DNA of 64,000 nucleotides from Pseudarthrobacter equi (GCF_900105535.1 NZ_LT629779.1:4092001-4156000), one strand, 5' to 3'. Positions 29,338 to 37,731 are shown, numbered from the stretch's first letter. Notes: generated from the sequence alone by a model not told the origin. Translations and numbers: made by a program.

Positions 29338-30027
29338 GTGGCACGGCTCGCTGTGGTCACCGGGGCCAACCGCGGACTGGGATACGCCATCGTCCGCGAG
29401 CTCGCGGAGCATGGGTGGGACGTCCTCGCCCTGACCCGCACCTCAGCCGAACCTGCGGACGGATCCTGGCCGGCCGGCGTCGTACCCGTCCTGCAGGACG
29501 TCCGGTCCGAACCGGCGCACGCGCTCGCGGCGGCCGTGGGCCAGAGGCCTGTTGACCTGCTGGTCAACAACGCGGCGCAGGGTGCCCCGCACGGCAAGCT
29601 GGGCGCCATCGAGGCGGACGGCATCCTGAACGCCGTGGATGTGAACGTGGCCGGTCCGCTGCGGCTGACGCAGTTCCTGCTGCCGAACCTGCTGGCCGCG
29701 GCGGATCCGGTTATCGTCAATGTGTCGTCCCGGCTGGGTTCCGTGTCGGCGCAGGCGAACGGCGACTTCGCCGACCTTTCAACCAGTTATGCGTACAAGG
29801 TGTCCAAGGCCGCGCAGAACATGCTCACCGTTTCCCTGGCGCAGGAACTGCAGGGCCGGGTCCGCTGCTGGGCGGTGCATCCTGGCAAGCTCGCCACGGC
29901 CATGGGCCAGTCCGATGCCTCCAAGAGTCCCGCCAACGCCGCCCGGCAGCTGCGGGAACTCGTCGACTCTGGCTCCCGCACGTCTCCCCGGTTCTGCTCC
30001 CTCGGCGGAAACGACCTGGCCTGGTAG
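29338..30027 (+). CDS. Short-chain dehydrogenase/reductase
   Basis: This 229-aa classical SDR starts at GTG 29338, five bases after the previous stop. It has the NAD(P)-binding motif VTGANRGLGYAIV (with Arg after Asn, suggesting NADPH), NNAAQG, catalytic Ser in NVSSRLGSV and Tyr-x-x-x-Lys in YAYKVSKAA. Members such as the C-factor/YciK-like reductases act on carbonyls; the substrate is unknown. It lies in a short operon with the ABM protein. Confidence 0.9.
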   Translation: MARLAVVTGANRGLGYAIVRELAEHGWDVLALTRTSAEPADGSWPAGVVPVLQDVRSEPAHALAAAVGQRPVDLLVNNAAQGAPHGKLGAIEADGILNAVDVNVAGPLRLTQFLLPNLLAAADPVIVNVSSRLGSVSAQANGDFADLSTSYAYKVSKAAQNMLTVSLAQELQGRVRCWAVHPGKLATAMGQSDASKSPANAARQLRELVDSGSRTSPRFCSLGGNDLAW

Positions 30028-30059
30028 GAGCGGCTGCCGGGCGCCATTAGCCTTGAACC

Positions 30060-30761
30060 GTGACCATCAAGGCTGTCCTGTTCGACCTGGACGACACACT
30101 TTTCGACCATCTGACATCGGCACGGTCAGGACTTCACGCCTTCCTGCGGCATCTCGGGCTGCCACCCTCGGATGATCTGTCAGCAGCCTGGTTCAACATC
30201 GAGCGGGCCAGCTACGACCGCTTCCTCGCCAAAGAGCTGACGTTCCAGGAGCAGCACCGGGAACGCCTGCGGCTTTTCCTGCCGCTGGCCGGCCATACCG
30301 TACCCGCTGGTGATGAGGCGTTGGACGAACTCTTTGCGGTCTATCTGGAGTGCTACGAGCGGTCCTGGCAGGCATTCCCCGACGCCTCCCCCTGCCTGCA
30401 GGCGCTTCGCGATGGCGGCGTAATGACGGCCGTGATCACGAACGGAAACCACGGACAACAACTGGCGAAGATCAGGAACATCGGGCTTGAGCCGGCGCTG
30501 GACGCAATCTTCACGTCGGAGTCCATCGGCCATCCCAAACCCATGCCGGAGGCCTTCCTGAAACCGTGCCAGGCCCTGGGTGTACTGCCGACGCACGCCC
30601 TGTACGTGGGAGACAACTTCCGGGTTGATATCGAAGGTGCCCGCACCGCCGGGCTCTAAGCTGTTCACCTCCAGCGGGGAGGCACCCCAGGACGCGGGAC
30701 CCTTCAGACCCTGACGGAGCTGATTCCGCTAATGGCCCCCACCTCGGTGCCGGGAGCATAA
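30060..30761 (+). pseudogene. HAD-family hydrolase interrupted by an in-frame stop near the 3' end
   Basis: From GTG 30060 the frame encodes a HAD phosphatase: nucleophile Asp9 and acid Asp11 in LFDLDDTLFD, a helical cap, Thr/Ser motif AVITNGN, Lys in GHPKPMPEAF and acidic motif YVGDNFRVDIEGA. TAA at 30657-30659 ends it after ARTAGL (199 aa). The same frame continues past the stop with AVHLQRGGTPG and LQTLTELIPL, which are the expected C-terminal residues of this family, until TAA at 30759. One base change from a sense codon explains the stop. All catalytic motifs precede it, so a 34-residue-shorter enzyme might still work. Confidence 0.8.
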
Positions 30762-30794
30762 CTGCCCACCGCGGCCCGGCGCCAGAATGAGGAA

Positions 30795-30836
30795 AGGCCC
30801 CCACGCGAGTCAAAGCTCAAGCGCGGGGGCCTCTTT
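30795..30836 (+). terminator. Terminator after the HAD gene
   Basis: Inverted repeat AGGCCCCC-A-CGCG (30795-30807) pairs with CGCGGGGGCCT (30822-30832), with one bulged base, and is followed by CTTTG. Confidence 0.75.
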
Positions 30837-30966
30837 GCCTCCTCATTGGGGGAATTTGGAAGCAGATCAAAATCTACCGGCTGGTAACCACCGGAAATGC
30901 CGATTCCGGCAGGGAGCGCGGAATCTTGACTCAAATTTGAGCCCGTGCACAGGCAGAAGCTGCGGT

Positions 30967-31149
30967 TCAGTCCGATTCGGGCCCTTGGGTGGCGTCCGGC
31001 TCCTCTTCGGGCTCGAAGGTGTTGGGCTCGGCGTCCGCACCGATGCCCACGCCGTCGTTACCGCCGGGGACTCCGCCGTCGCCCTTTGCTTTTTCCTCTG
31101 CCGCCTGGTCCTCGTCGTCGGGCAGTGAGTCGGGTGAGTTGATGGTCAT
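30967..31149 (-). CDS. Small acidic protein, 60 aa
   Basis: ATG 31149 has a strong GGAGGAG. The product is Asp/Glu/Pro/Gly-rich (MTINSPDSLPDDEDQAAEE..., EPEEEPDATQGPESD) and probably unstructured, with no TM or signal. Such short acidic proteins recur in Micrococcaceae and have no known function. The good ribosome binding site is the main reason to accept it. Confidence 0.7.
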   Translation of the reverse strand: MTINSPDSLPDDEDQAAEEKAKGDGGVPGGNDGVGIGADAEPNTFEPEEEPDATQGPESD

Positions 31150-31261
31150 CGTTGCTCCTCCATTGGCCGGGCCTCCACGCTAACAGCCCCCGCTGCCAAA
31201 GGCTCCGGAACGGCACAAACTTTTTGGCGCACGACGGCGGCCGGCGGCCTGGGAGTTTCGG

Positions 31262-32080
31262 CTACGGCGTCATCCGGTACCCGACGCCGCGGACAGTTTC
31301 CACCCAGCGCGGCCGCCTTGAGCTGTCACCCAGCCGCTTGCGGAGGTTGCCGAGATGGACCTCCACCGCCCGCTCCTCCCCGGCACTGACGAACGACCCG
31401 GTGTCGTAGGGCTCGTTCCGCAGCCGTCGGACCAGATCGGCCTTGGTCTGCACGGTGCGGCCGTTCTCCATCAGGACCAGCAGCAGGTCGAACTGCGTGC
31501 GCGTAAGGTCGACGGGCACGCCATTGATCGCGGCCAGCCGCGAGTCTTCGTGCAGTGTCAGGCCCCTGTGGGCGAAATCGCAGCACACCGGAGCTTCCCC
31601 TGGCTCGGCTGGCGGCACCGGTTCTGCGGAGACAACGATGGCGTGCGGCTGTGCAGGTGCGGGGACCGAGGGACCGCCTGGAACCGCGCGAACGGGTGCA
31701 GGGGTGATAATCCGCGGACGGCGAAGCATGGCTCCGATCCTGGCGCGCAGCTCGCGCGGGCGGAACGGCTTGGTGAGGTAGTCATCGGCCCCCGCTTCAA
31801 AACCCATCAGGGCATCAGCCTCATCCACGTAGCCGGTGACGATGATGACGTAGGCGTCGCTGAACGTCCGGATCCGCCGCGAGGCCTCCAGCCCGTCGAA
31901 GTCCGGGAGGCCCACGTCCATCGTGACGATGTCTGGATTGTGGATTCGGACTGCCTCCACTCCCTCATGCCCCGACGCGGTTGGATGCACGGCGAATCCC
32001 GACTGCGACAGGATCTCTGCGAGCAGCGCCCGCACCTCGTCGTCGTCTTCGACCACTACGGCGATGCCGCGCTCCATCAT
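31262..32080 (-). CDS. Orphan OmpR-type response regulator
   Basis: I place the start at ATG 32080 (MMERGIAVVVEDDDEVRALL), where GGGGG lies at a suitable distance; an upstream GTG at 32128 is in frame but poorly supported. The 272-aa product has an N-terminal receiver domain with phospho-acceptor Asp55 (VTMDVGLPDFDG) and Lys in YLTKPF. A long Pro/Ala linker (about 125-170) follows, then a C-terminal winged helix (GVPVDLTRTQFDLLLVLMEN; VHLGNLRKRLGD; VRGVGYRM). No histidine kinase gene is adjacent, so its partner is elsewhere. Confidence 0.9.
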   Translation of the reverse strand: MMERGIAVVVEDDDEVRALLAEILSQSGFAVHPTASGHEGVEAVRIHNPDIVTMDVGLPDFDGLEASRRIRTFSDAYVIIVTGYVDEADALMGFEAGADDYLTKPFRPRELRARIGAMLRRPRIITPAPVRAVPGGPSVPAPAQPHAIVVSAEPVPPAEPGEAPVCCDFAHRGLTLHEDSRLAAINGVPVDLTRTQFDLLLVLMENGRTVQTKADLVRRLRNEPYDTGSFVSAGEERAVEVHLGNLRKRLGDSSRRPRWVETVRGVGYRMTP

Positions 32081-32755
32081 CCTTGCCCCCACATTGTTAC
32101 TAAACTTCCCATCTGCTTGAGAGTTCACACTTACCGCTGCCGGATGCAGGACGGGGCGCCGGCCGGTGACGGCCAGCGGTATCCCGAAGGCACCCAGCTA
32201 AGGTTCCGGAGTGTATTCGGAGACGAATACAAAAAGGATGCCCACCGAATTACGCAACGGTGCGCATAGCTGAGATTACCCAAGCAGATAGCTCAACCAC
32301 CATTCGCGCACGATTCTTGAGCATTTATTGATCTTGATTGAGAAATGGGTATTTCTTGAGATTCGACGCTAAGAAGAAAAGGAATCCGCACGTGTTGCCC
32401 TTTCTTCAGCGGTGGCCGGTGATTATGGTGCGAACAGGAGCCCAATTGCTCGTCGACGTATCATGTCTTCCGGGTGCCGCCCCCATGAATGCCTATCACT
32501 GCAGAATCCTGCGCTCCGCACATTTCTTCTCCACTCCCTGGTCCCGAACAATTCGGACCGAGTATTGCAAACCGGACGCAGATGAAAGGCAGAGAAGTGG
32601 CAACAAACCTGCAAATCCACGTCAATGGAAACGCGGGCACCATTTGCGGGAGCAGGGCAGGTCTTGAGCTTCTACTGAGAAGGCGCCGGCGGAAACGGGC
32701 ACCTCAACTGGGCCACAAGACAGACCACAAACGCACACAAACCGCACAAAATTTC
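32081..32755. other. Long AT-richer intergenic region
   Basis: No supported gene lies in these 675 bases between the response regulator and the esterase promoter. Short plus- and minus-strand frames exist but lack ribosome binding sites and have atypical codon use. Composition is visibly less GC-rich than the flanks. A small RNA cannot be excluded, but no terminator-like hairpin was recognised. Confidence 0.4.
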
Positions 32756-32813
32756 TTGACATGGAACGCGCGACTGTTACAAAATCTGTAACGAGCCAGT
32801 GTGAATCGTTACA
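32756..32813 (+). promoter_or_regulatory. Promoter with palindromic operator upstream of the CE12-like esterase
   Basis: TTGACA (32756-32761) is followed after 16 bases by TACAAA (32778-32783), a good -35/-10 pair. Overlapping the -10 is the perfect inverted repeat GTTACAAAATCTGTAAC (32776-32792, arms GTTACA/TGTAAC). A further half-site GTTACA stands at 32808-32813. The layout suggests repression of the esterase gene by a dimeric regulator. Confidence 0.65.
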
Positions 32814-32858
32814 AAAGTTGGGCCAGCATGCGCGGGGCCCTCATCAAAGGAGATGACC

Positions 32859-34040
32859 GTGACCGATCAAACCGTGAACACCAGGCGAACCGCCTACCGG
32901 CGTTCTGCCGCAGGGCTGGCACTCGCCGTCCTGGCCAGCAGCGCCGGCCTGGCGGTCGCTGCCCCGGCAGCACACGCTGAACCCAGCAACTACAAATTCG
33001 ACTTCGGCAGCGGCCCGGTTGAAAAGGGCTACACAGCCGTAAGCGCCTCAGACGCCTACACGCCTGAGCGCCGGTACGGCTTCAACTCCCCCGGGCACAT
33101 GGCCAACGTGGCTGCCAAAGGAACTGGAGTGGGAAGCGACGCCGTCCGGTTCCTGCAGTTCGGTACCAAGAGCAGCAATACCTTCAACGTGGACCTCAAG
33201 GAAGGCCTGTACAGGGTGACCGTCACCCTCGGCGATACGTCACGGGCCAGCATTGCCGCGGAAGGCGTCTTCCAGGAGATGAACCTGACCGGAAACGGGG
33301 CCACGGCGTCCTTCGAAATCCCGGTGACCGACGGCCAGCTCAATCTCCTGGTCACGGAAGGCAAGGTGGGCACGGCCTTCACGCTCAGCGCCCTGGATAT
33401 CGAGAAGGTGTCGCGCCATCCGGAGATGGACCCCACCATCTGGGTGGGCGGCGATTCCACCGTTGCCAGCTACTACCCGCTGGATTCCAGCGTCCAGGGC
33501 GGCTGGGGCCAGTTGCTGCCGCAGTTCGTCGACCCGGAAAAGTATGACGTCCGCAACATGGCCACCGGCGGGCAGATCGCGCGCGGTTTCCGTAACGACG
33601 GCCAGCTGGAGGCCATCCTGCAGTACATCAAGCCCGGCGACCTCTTCCTGCTGGAGATGGGCATCAATGACACCGCCGCCAAGAACGCCACCACCGAGGC
33701 GGAGTTCAAGGAAATCATGCGGGACATGGTCCGCCAGGTGGCGGCCACCGGCGCCACCCCGGTCCTGGTGACCCCGCAGGGCCGCGCCACCGATTTTGTG
33801 GACGGCGTGCACTCCTCGGTGGACCGCTGGTACCGGCACTCCACGGTGGCCCTGGCCCAGGAGGAAGGCGTCCCGCTGGTTGACCTGAATGTCCTCTCGT
33901 CCGCCTACTTCACGCAGATCGGCCCGGACGCGACGCTGGCCCTGTTCATGACCGGCGACACCCTGCACCCCAACCGCGCCGGTGCCACCGAGCTCGCCCG
34001 GATCGTCACCGCGGATTTGGCGCGTCAGGGCCTCCAGTAG
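32859..34040 (+). CDS. Secreted rhamnogalacturonan-acetylesterase-like SGNH hydrolase (CE12 type)
   Basis: GTG 32859 is preferred because AAAGGAG (32846-32852) is 6 bases away; ATG 32853 is too close. The 393-aa precursor has a signal peptide (RRTAYRRSAAGLALAVLASS, cleavage near AHAEP). A jelly-roll N-terminal domain follows (about 35-185, YKFDFGSGPVEKGYTAVSAS), then an SGNH domain: GGDSTVASYY, MATGGQIARGF, LEMGINDTA and GDTLHPNRAG (Asp-x-x-His). This matches YesT/RhgT-like enzymes that remove acetyl groups from pectin side chains. It acts outside the cell. The promoter carries a likely operator. No pectin-degradation genes are adjacent. Confidence 0.88.
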   Translation: MTDQTVNTRRTAYRRSAAGLALAVLASSAGLAVAAPAAHAEPSNYKFDFGSGPVEKGYTAVSASDAYTPERRYGFNSPGHMANVAAKGTGVGSDAVRFLQFGTKSSNTFNVDLKEGLYRVTVTLGDTSRASIAAEGVFQEMNLTGNGATASFEIPVTDGQLNLLVTEGKVGTAFTLSALDIEKVSRHPEMDPTIWVGGDSTVASYYPLDSSVQGGWGQLLPQFVDPEKYDVRNMATGGQIARGFRNDGQLEAILQYIKPGDLFLLEMGINDTAAKNATTEAEFKEIMRDMVRQVAATGATPVLVTPQGRATDFVDGVHSSVDRWYRHSTVALAQEEGVPLVDLNVLSSAYFTQIGPDATLALFMTGDTLHPNRAGATELARIVTADLARQGLQ

Positions 34041-34116
34041 TCCGCACCTTCTAAACAGGCGGACGACGGCGGCGCGCGGCACCGGGAACGGGTCCGGAAC
34101 GCCGCAACCGCCGTCG

Positions 34117-34554
34117 TCAGTCCTTCTTCAGCGCTTCGGCGAGCATGACGATGATGCCGCTGGGCCCGCGCACGTAGGAGAGTTTGTAGATGTCCCCGTA
34201 GGTGGCCACGCCGCGCAGCGGGTGGCAGCCGTGCTTCGCGGCGATCTCCAGGGCTTTGTCGATGTTGTCCACGGAGAAGGCGACGCGGTGCATGCCGATT
34301 TCGTTGGGCAGCGTGGGGGCCGTCTCGATCGCATCGGGGTGGATGTATTCGAAGAGTTCCAGCTGGCCGTGGCCGTCCGGGGTCTGGAGCATCGCGATTT
34401 TGGCGTGGTTGCCGTCGAGGCCCACGGCGGTGTCAGTCCAGTCGCCGCTGACCGTATCCCGCCCCACCACCGTGAGGCCGAGATCGGTGAAGAAGGCGAT
34501 GGTTTCTTCCAGGTCCCGGACGGCGATGCCCACGTTCTCAAGCTTGATGGTCAT
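34117..34554 (-). CDS. VOC/glyoxalase-family protein
   Basis: This 145-aa vicinal-oxygen-chelate protein begins MTIKLENVGIAVRDLEETIAFF. It has two beta-alpha-beta-beta-beta units and candidate metal ligands in GQLELFEYIHP and GMHRVAFSVDN. Members include methylmalonyl-CoA epimerase, dioxygenases and resistance proteins; this one resembles the lyase/epimerase type but cannot be assigned further. It stands alone, convergent with the esterase gene. Confidence 0.85.
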   Translation of the reverse strand: MTIKLENVGIAVRDLEETIAFFTDLGLTVVGRDTVSGDWTDTAVGLDGNHAKIAMLQTPDGHGQLELFEYIHPDAIETAPTLPNEIGMHRVAFSVDNIDKALEIAAKHGCHPLRGVATYGDIYKLSYVRGPSGIIVMLAEALKKD

Positions 34555-34770
34555 GGGTGCACGCTACCGAGGCGGGTGGCGCAGGGTCTAGGGGGCGGCA
34601 GTATGCGTTGACTTCCCCTTTCGCCGGATAAATGCCCCTGGCCGAACCGTTGATCCGGCGCAATCTGGCATTGTGCGCAGCAGGGGTGTTCATATGGGTG
34701 AGACCTACCGGGTAGAAGTCCCGCAGGGGCTCCCGATGATGACAAGGCTCGTTGACGACTCCCCGCCGAC

Positions 34771-34917
34771 ATGGTCTACACCGCCGGGATGGTGCAAACC
34801 ACCGCATCCGTCGACGGAGAACCGCGCAGCTACACCCTCAGCGTCACGCAGGTTTGCCGCGGCGAGGACGGCCAATGGAAAGTCGCTCACCGACACGCAG
34901 ACACGGTCGTTCCCTGA
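34771..34917 (+). pseudogene. Fragment of a SnoaL/DUF4440-like gene (C-terminal 48 codons)
   Basis: The frame from 34771 to TGA 34917 reads MVYTAGMVQTTASVDGEPRS, then YTLSVTQVCRGEDGQWKVAH and RHADTVVP. This is the characteristic C-terminal half of ketosteroid-isomerase-like (DUF4440/SnoaL) proteins. No matching N-terminal half lies upstream in any frame, so it appears to be a decayed remnant at the edge of the sdp-like insertion. Confidence 0.65.
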
Positions 34918-35027
34918 CAGCGGCCCAGCTTACGGAACTATTCCTTGTCGCCATTTTGATTTGGCAAGTAGACGTGGTTCCCGCCAAGAATGCGCACGGG
35001 AACCCGAACTCCAGGCTCTTCCCTAGG

Positions 35028-35975
35028 TCAGGGACTGCCCACGCTGACTTGTTCGGTGTGGCCCTGAGCCTGTTGACGATTTAGGAACGGACGTAGGGCG
35101 ACTCCGGGGGCGAAGGCGTTGGCTGTGAGTGGAAGAGTCAGAAGCAGGTCGGCCGCTACCATTGCGATCGCGAAACTCCATAACCCCATGAAGATTGCTA
35201 TACCTGCATGGAACAGTGCCGCGAGTAGGAACAGGTACGGCCGCCATTGAGGTGGGGTCAGAAGGGTTATGGCGAGGGCGAATTCGAGCACTAGCACTGA
35301 CCACGTCAAGAGGCTGACGCCGAAGGCGTTTTCAAGTAGAGGTCCGAGGAGGTCTCTTACGGGGTCCGAAAAGCCGAACACACCAGATGCGGTGTAGTAG
35401 AGGTTGTTGCCGGTCGCCCACTCGGTCTGACTCGTCTTCTCAATACAGGATTGAAGGTAGAGAACCGACATCTGGACTTTGATGCCCAGCACCGCGGCCA
35501 AAGCCCACCCCCTCCGCCACTTGGAACGGTCCGGGACTTCCTTGGCAGGGCTCCAATGGTTCAGCCGAGGGTCGGTGATGCAAAGAGGGATCAGGAGAAG
35601 AGTCAGCACAGCGGTGATCTGGTCTCCACCGTCAGGGACTGCAATCCCATTGAAAAGCGAAAAGGAGATCCAGTAGTGGAGAAAGGCAGTGACCTGTGGA
35701 ACATAACCGGACATAACGATAACCAGCACCGCGCACGCCAGTAGCTTCGACCACGGTTCTGTTCCGAAGAGGCAAAACCAGTTAAGCGAGTTGACGCCCA
35801 CACAGACAGGCTGCATGCCCAGCCCCCACAAGGGCTGGAAAAGGCTCGTAGAGGGAGTAGTGAGCAGCGTCAGAAAACTCGCAAAGGCCAGCAGGGAACG
35901 CACTAATCCAACGATCGGCGACCATAACGCCGGAGGTTGCCCAGACGGTTGAAGCCCAAAGTACGTCAGATGCAC
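35028..35975 (-). CDS. SdpB-like (HTTM) membrane protein
   Basis: This 315-aa integral membrane protein with about 7-8 hydrophobic segments begins at GTG 35975, overlapping the end of the SdpA-like gene by 10 bases. The blocks LFGTEPWSKL, LHYWISFSLFNG and VLYLQSCIEKTSQTEW fit the HTTM/SdpB family, and B. subtilis SdpB is of similar size. SdpB works with SdpA in the membrane to mature the SdpC pre-toxin into the SDP killing peptide. It is the last gene of a four-gene operon. Base composition is lower in GC than the chromosomal flanks, suggesting transfer. Confidence 0.82.
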   Translation of the reverse strand: MHLTYFGLQPSGQPPALWSPIVGLVRSLLAFASFLTLLTTPSTSLFQPLWGLGMQPVCVGVNSLNWFCLFGTEPWSKLLACAVLVIVMSGYVPQVTAFLHYWISFSLFNGIAVPDGGDQITAVLTLLLIPLCITDPRLNHWSPAKEVPDRSKWRRGWALAAVLGIKVQMSVLYLQSCIEKTSQTEWATGNNLYYTASGVFGFSDPVRDLLGPLLENAFGVSLLTWSVLVLEFALAITLLTPPQWRPYLFLLAALFHAGIAIFMGLWSFAIAMVAADLLLTLPLTANAFAPGVALRPFLNRQQAQGHTEQVSVGSP

Positions 35976-36529
35976 CTGGCCTCGATTCGAAGTACCCTAT
36001 CGGCCTGATACCTGGCATCAGTAAGGTCCCTATAGGCCCACGGGGTGGGCACTACCTCTACGACGGTCAGGGAACCGCACAGCGTCGGCGCGTGTTTTTC
36101 GTTGCGGACTTCGACGGCTGGAGAATCTATCTCCAAGCAACCTTGAGTCGTAGGGCCACATTTCGACCACGTATCGGGCTCTATGGTGTTGACAATGTTC
36201 GCCAGCTCTACAGGCTGTGCGCGACCATATCTACTAAGGCCGAAGTAGTTTTCCGCCTTCACGGTTGGCATCTGCAGGAGTTCCCGGGCCTCCTCCTTTC
36301 CGGAGTAAACCAGCAAAAACGGATCTCGGGGGGACTTGGTGAAGAACCCCCAACCCTGCGGAATAACTTTGGAGACACCTTCTTTAACCCCGGCCATTCC
36401 GGGCGGATGAAATACCGAGTTGGGTGAGACAGCGAACATAGAGTACCCCAGGGACAACAGCACAATCACCGCGGGAACTACCGTGGCCGCGGAGATGAAG
36501 GGGCATTTCCGTCGAAGAGCAGGCAACAT
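35966..36529 (-). CDS. SdpA-like toxin-maturation protein
   Basis: This 187-aa protein has one N-terminal TM helix (about 13-32, AATVVPAVIVLLSLGYSMFA) and a soluble domain with IPQGWGFFTKSPRDP and PWAYRDL. These are family blocks of SdpA (SPRDP and W-x-x-F near the start; C-terminal PxxWAYR). SdpA is membrane-associated and needed, with SdpB, to process SdpC. The gene lies 17 bases after the SdpC-like gene and overlaps sdpB. The start at ATG 36529 lacks a strong ribosome binding site and may be coupled to the upstream gene. Confidence 0.8.
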   Translation of the reverse strand: MLPALRRKCPFISAATVVPAVIVLLSLGYSMFAVSPNSVFHPPGMAGVKEGVSKVIPQGWGFFTKSPRDPFLLVYSGKEEARELLQMPTVKAENYFGLSRYGRAQPVELANIVNTIEPDTWSKCGPTTQGCLEIDSPAVEVRNEKHAPTLCGSLTVVEVVPTPWAYRDLTDARYQADRVLRIEARCI

Positions 36530-36546
36530 TGGTGGAGTTGACGAGG

Positions 36547-37245
36547 CTACTTAGCGAGGGCTTTGGTCAGCGCCGCGACGATATTTTCCGTTGAAGCGCG
36601 TTCGTCGGCCGTGGTGGCAGTCGTTTCAAGGCTCGACGGGCTGCTGACATTGACGGATACTGAGGCGTTGAACCAACCAACGGCATTTACGGCGCCGGCG
36701 ACGTTTACGACACCCGCGTAGTTCACGACGACGGCGCCGCTCCAAACGGCTACTGCAGCGACCGCAAAGACCCACAAGCAGTTCCCGGATGCACCGCCAT
36801 CAGCGCGGGCCATGGCCACTTGAGCGGGATATTTTTCCCTGACTACCCTAAGAACGTCCTGGCTGGTGGAGGCCAGAGCTGACTCAACTTTGTAGACGTC
36901 CCCGGAGGTGAGCTCCTTCTCGAGTTTCTTCAAATATCCGGGCTTAGAAGCTTCCAGCGCATCCGCAACTTGTCGGGCCATTGCGCGGATATCGGCCTCT
37001 TGGCTGCCGTTGTCCAAATATGCTCGAAAGGTCTCGCTCTGGACCTTCTGCCGCAGGTCGGCGGCACGATCACCGGTCGCGAACCAAATCGCTTCAAACA
37101 GCGACCGCGCGCTCTTCCCGTCGCTTTTTTGAACCGCGCCTTTGGTGAGCTCTTGCTGGTTCGACATCTGAGTGGCCTGCGCTGAAGCGGGAATACCCGT
37201 CAGCAACAGCCCGGATACGAGCGCAGCGCTGAGTGCTTTCTTCAT
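36547..37245 (-). CDS. SdpC-like secreted antimicrobial peptide precursor
   Basis: This 232-aa precursor starts at ATG 37245 with GGGGGA upstream. A Sec signal peptide (MKKALSAALVSGLLLTGIPA, cleavage after ASAQA) leads to a helical, charged pro-region (about 27-150). A hydrophobic Val/Ala/Asn-rich block (about 156-200: CLWVFAVAAVAVWSG, VVVNYAGVVNVAGAVNAV) and a Ser/Thr-rich tail follow. The hydrophobic block is the probable mature toxin. B. subtilis SDP has two Cys joined by a disulphide; here only Cys156 is present in the whole precursor. The neighbours SdpA and SdpB support the call. The mature ends cannot be read from the sequence. Confidence 0.8.
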   Translation of the reverse strand: MKKALSAALVSGLLLTGIPASAQATQMSNQQELTKGAVQKSDGKSARSLFEAIWFATGDRAADLRQKVQSETFRAYLDNGSQEADIRAMARQVADALEASKPGYLKKLEKELTSGDVYKVESALASTSQDVLRVVREKYPAQVAMARADGGASGNCLWVFAVAAVAVWSGAVVVNYAGVVNVAGAVNAVGWFNASVSVNVSSPSSLETTATTADERASTENIVAALTKALAK

Positions 37246-37281
37246 TTTTCCCCCAATATTTATCTGTTTTCTGCTGATTTT

Positions 37282-37731
37282 TCAGGTGCGCGGCAAGCTC
37301 TCGTTAATGCGCGAGGCCACAGAGCCGGGGTTTGGCGCGGAAACGACCCAATTGCGAGTCGTTGTTTCCAACAAGACCGCGGGGCCTCCCACCAGTACAC
37401 CCTTCGTGTTATTGCCCAAGGCCCGGATCCCGAACCCTTCCGACACTGACGTTGACGGGGCTTCGCGAGCTGTGAGAACACTGGAGAAGCTCAAAGTGGC
37501 CGCATAGAAAGGCTTGCACCGAATCACGAGACGGTCAGTTTCGACGTCGATCGTGACAGTCATGCTCATAACCAAATAAGTGAGGGCAACCATCCCGGCG
37601 ACGATCGCCAACCCCGGCACGGGGATGTTACCCGCTACTGCCGAGATCAGCACCACAACGCAAGAGGCGCCAACTATGCCCCAAATGAGACGCTTCGTCT
37701 TACCAGAAAGCTTTGCTTCCGATACCAACAT
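37282..37731 (-). CDS. Two-TM membrane protein with PH-like domain; candidate immunity protein of the sdp-like operon
   Basis: This 149-aa protein starts at ATG 37731 behind GGGGGA and ends 36 bases before the SdpC-like gene on the same strand. Two TM helices (about 18-62: RLIWGIVGASCVVVLISAV, LAIVAGMVALTYLVMSM) are followed by a beta-rich domain (VTIDVETDRLVIRCKPF, AATLSFSSVLTAREAPS) resembling the bacterial PH domains of short membrane proteins. It is unlike the known six-TM SdpI immunity protein and no SdpI/SdpR-like gene is present. Position at the head of the toxin operon and membrane location make it the best immunity candidate (inference). Confidence 0.6.
   Translation of the reverse strand: MLVSEAKLSGKTKRLIWGIVGASCVVVLISAVAGNIPVPGLAIVAGMVALTYLVMSMTVTIDVETDRLVIRCKPFYAATLSFSSVLTAREAPSTSVSEGFGIRALGNNTKGVLVGGPAVLLETTTRNWVVSAPNPGSVASRINESLPRT

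Noticed and set aside
32338..32667. 109-codon open frame in the long intergenic region
   Set aside because: No ribosome binding site, Cys/Arg/Pro-rich translation and codon use unlike neighbours.
34108..34118. Terminator formed by GACGACGGCGG (34062-34072) and CCGCCGTCGTC
   Set aside because: The arms are complementary but separated by 35 bases and the right arm overlaps the VOC stop region; too uncertain to list.
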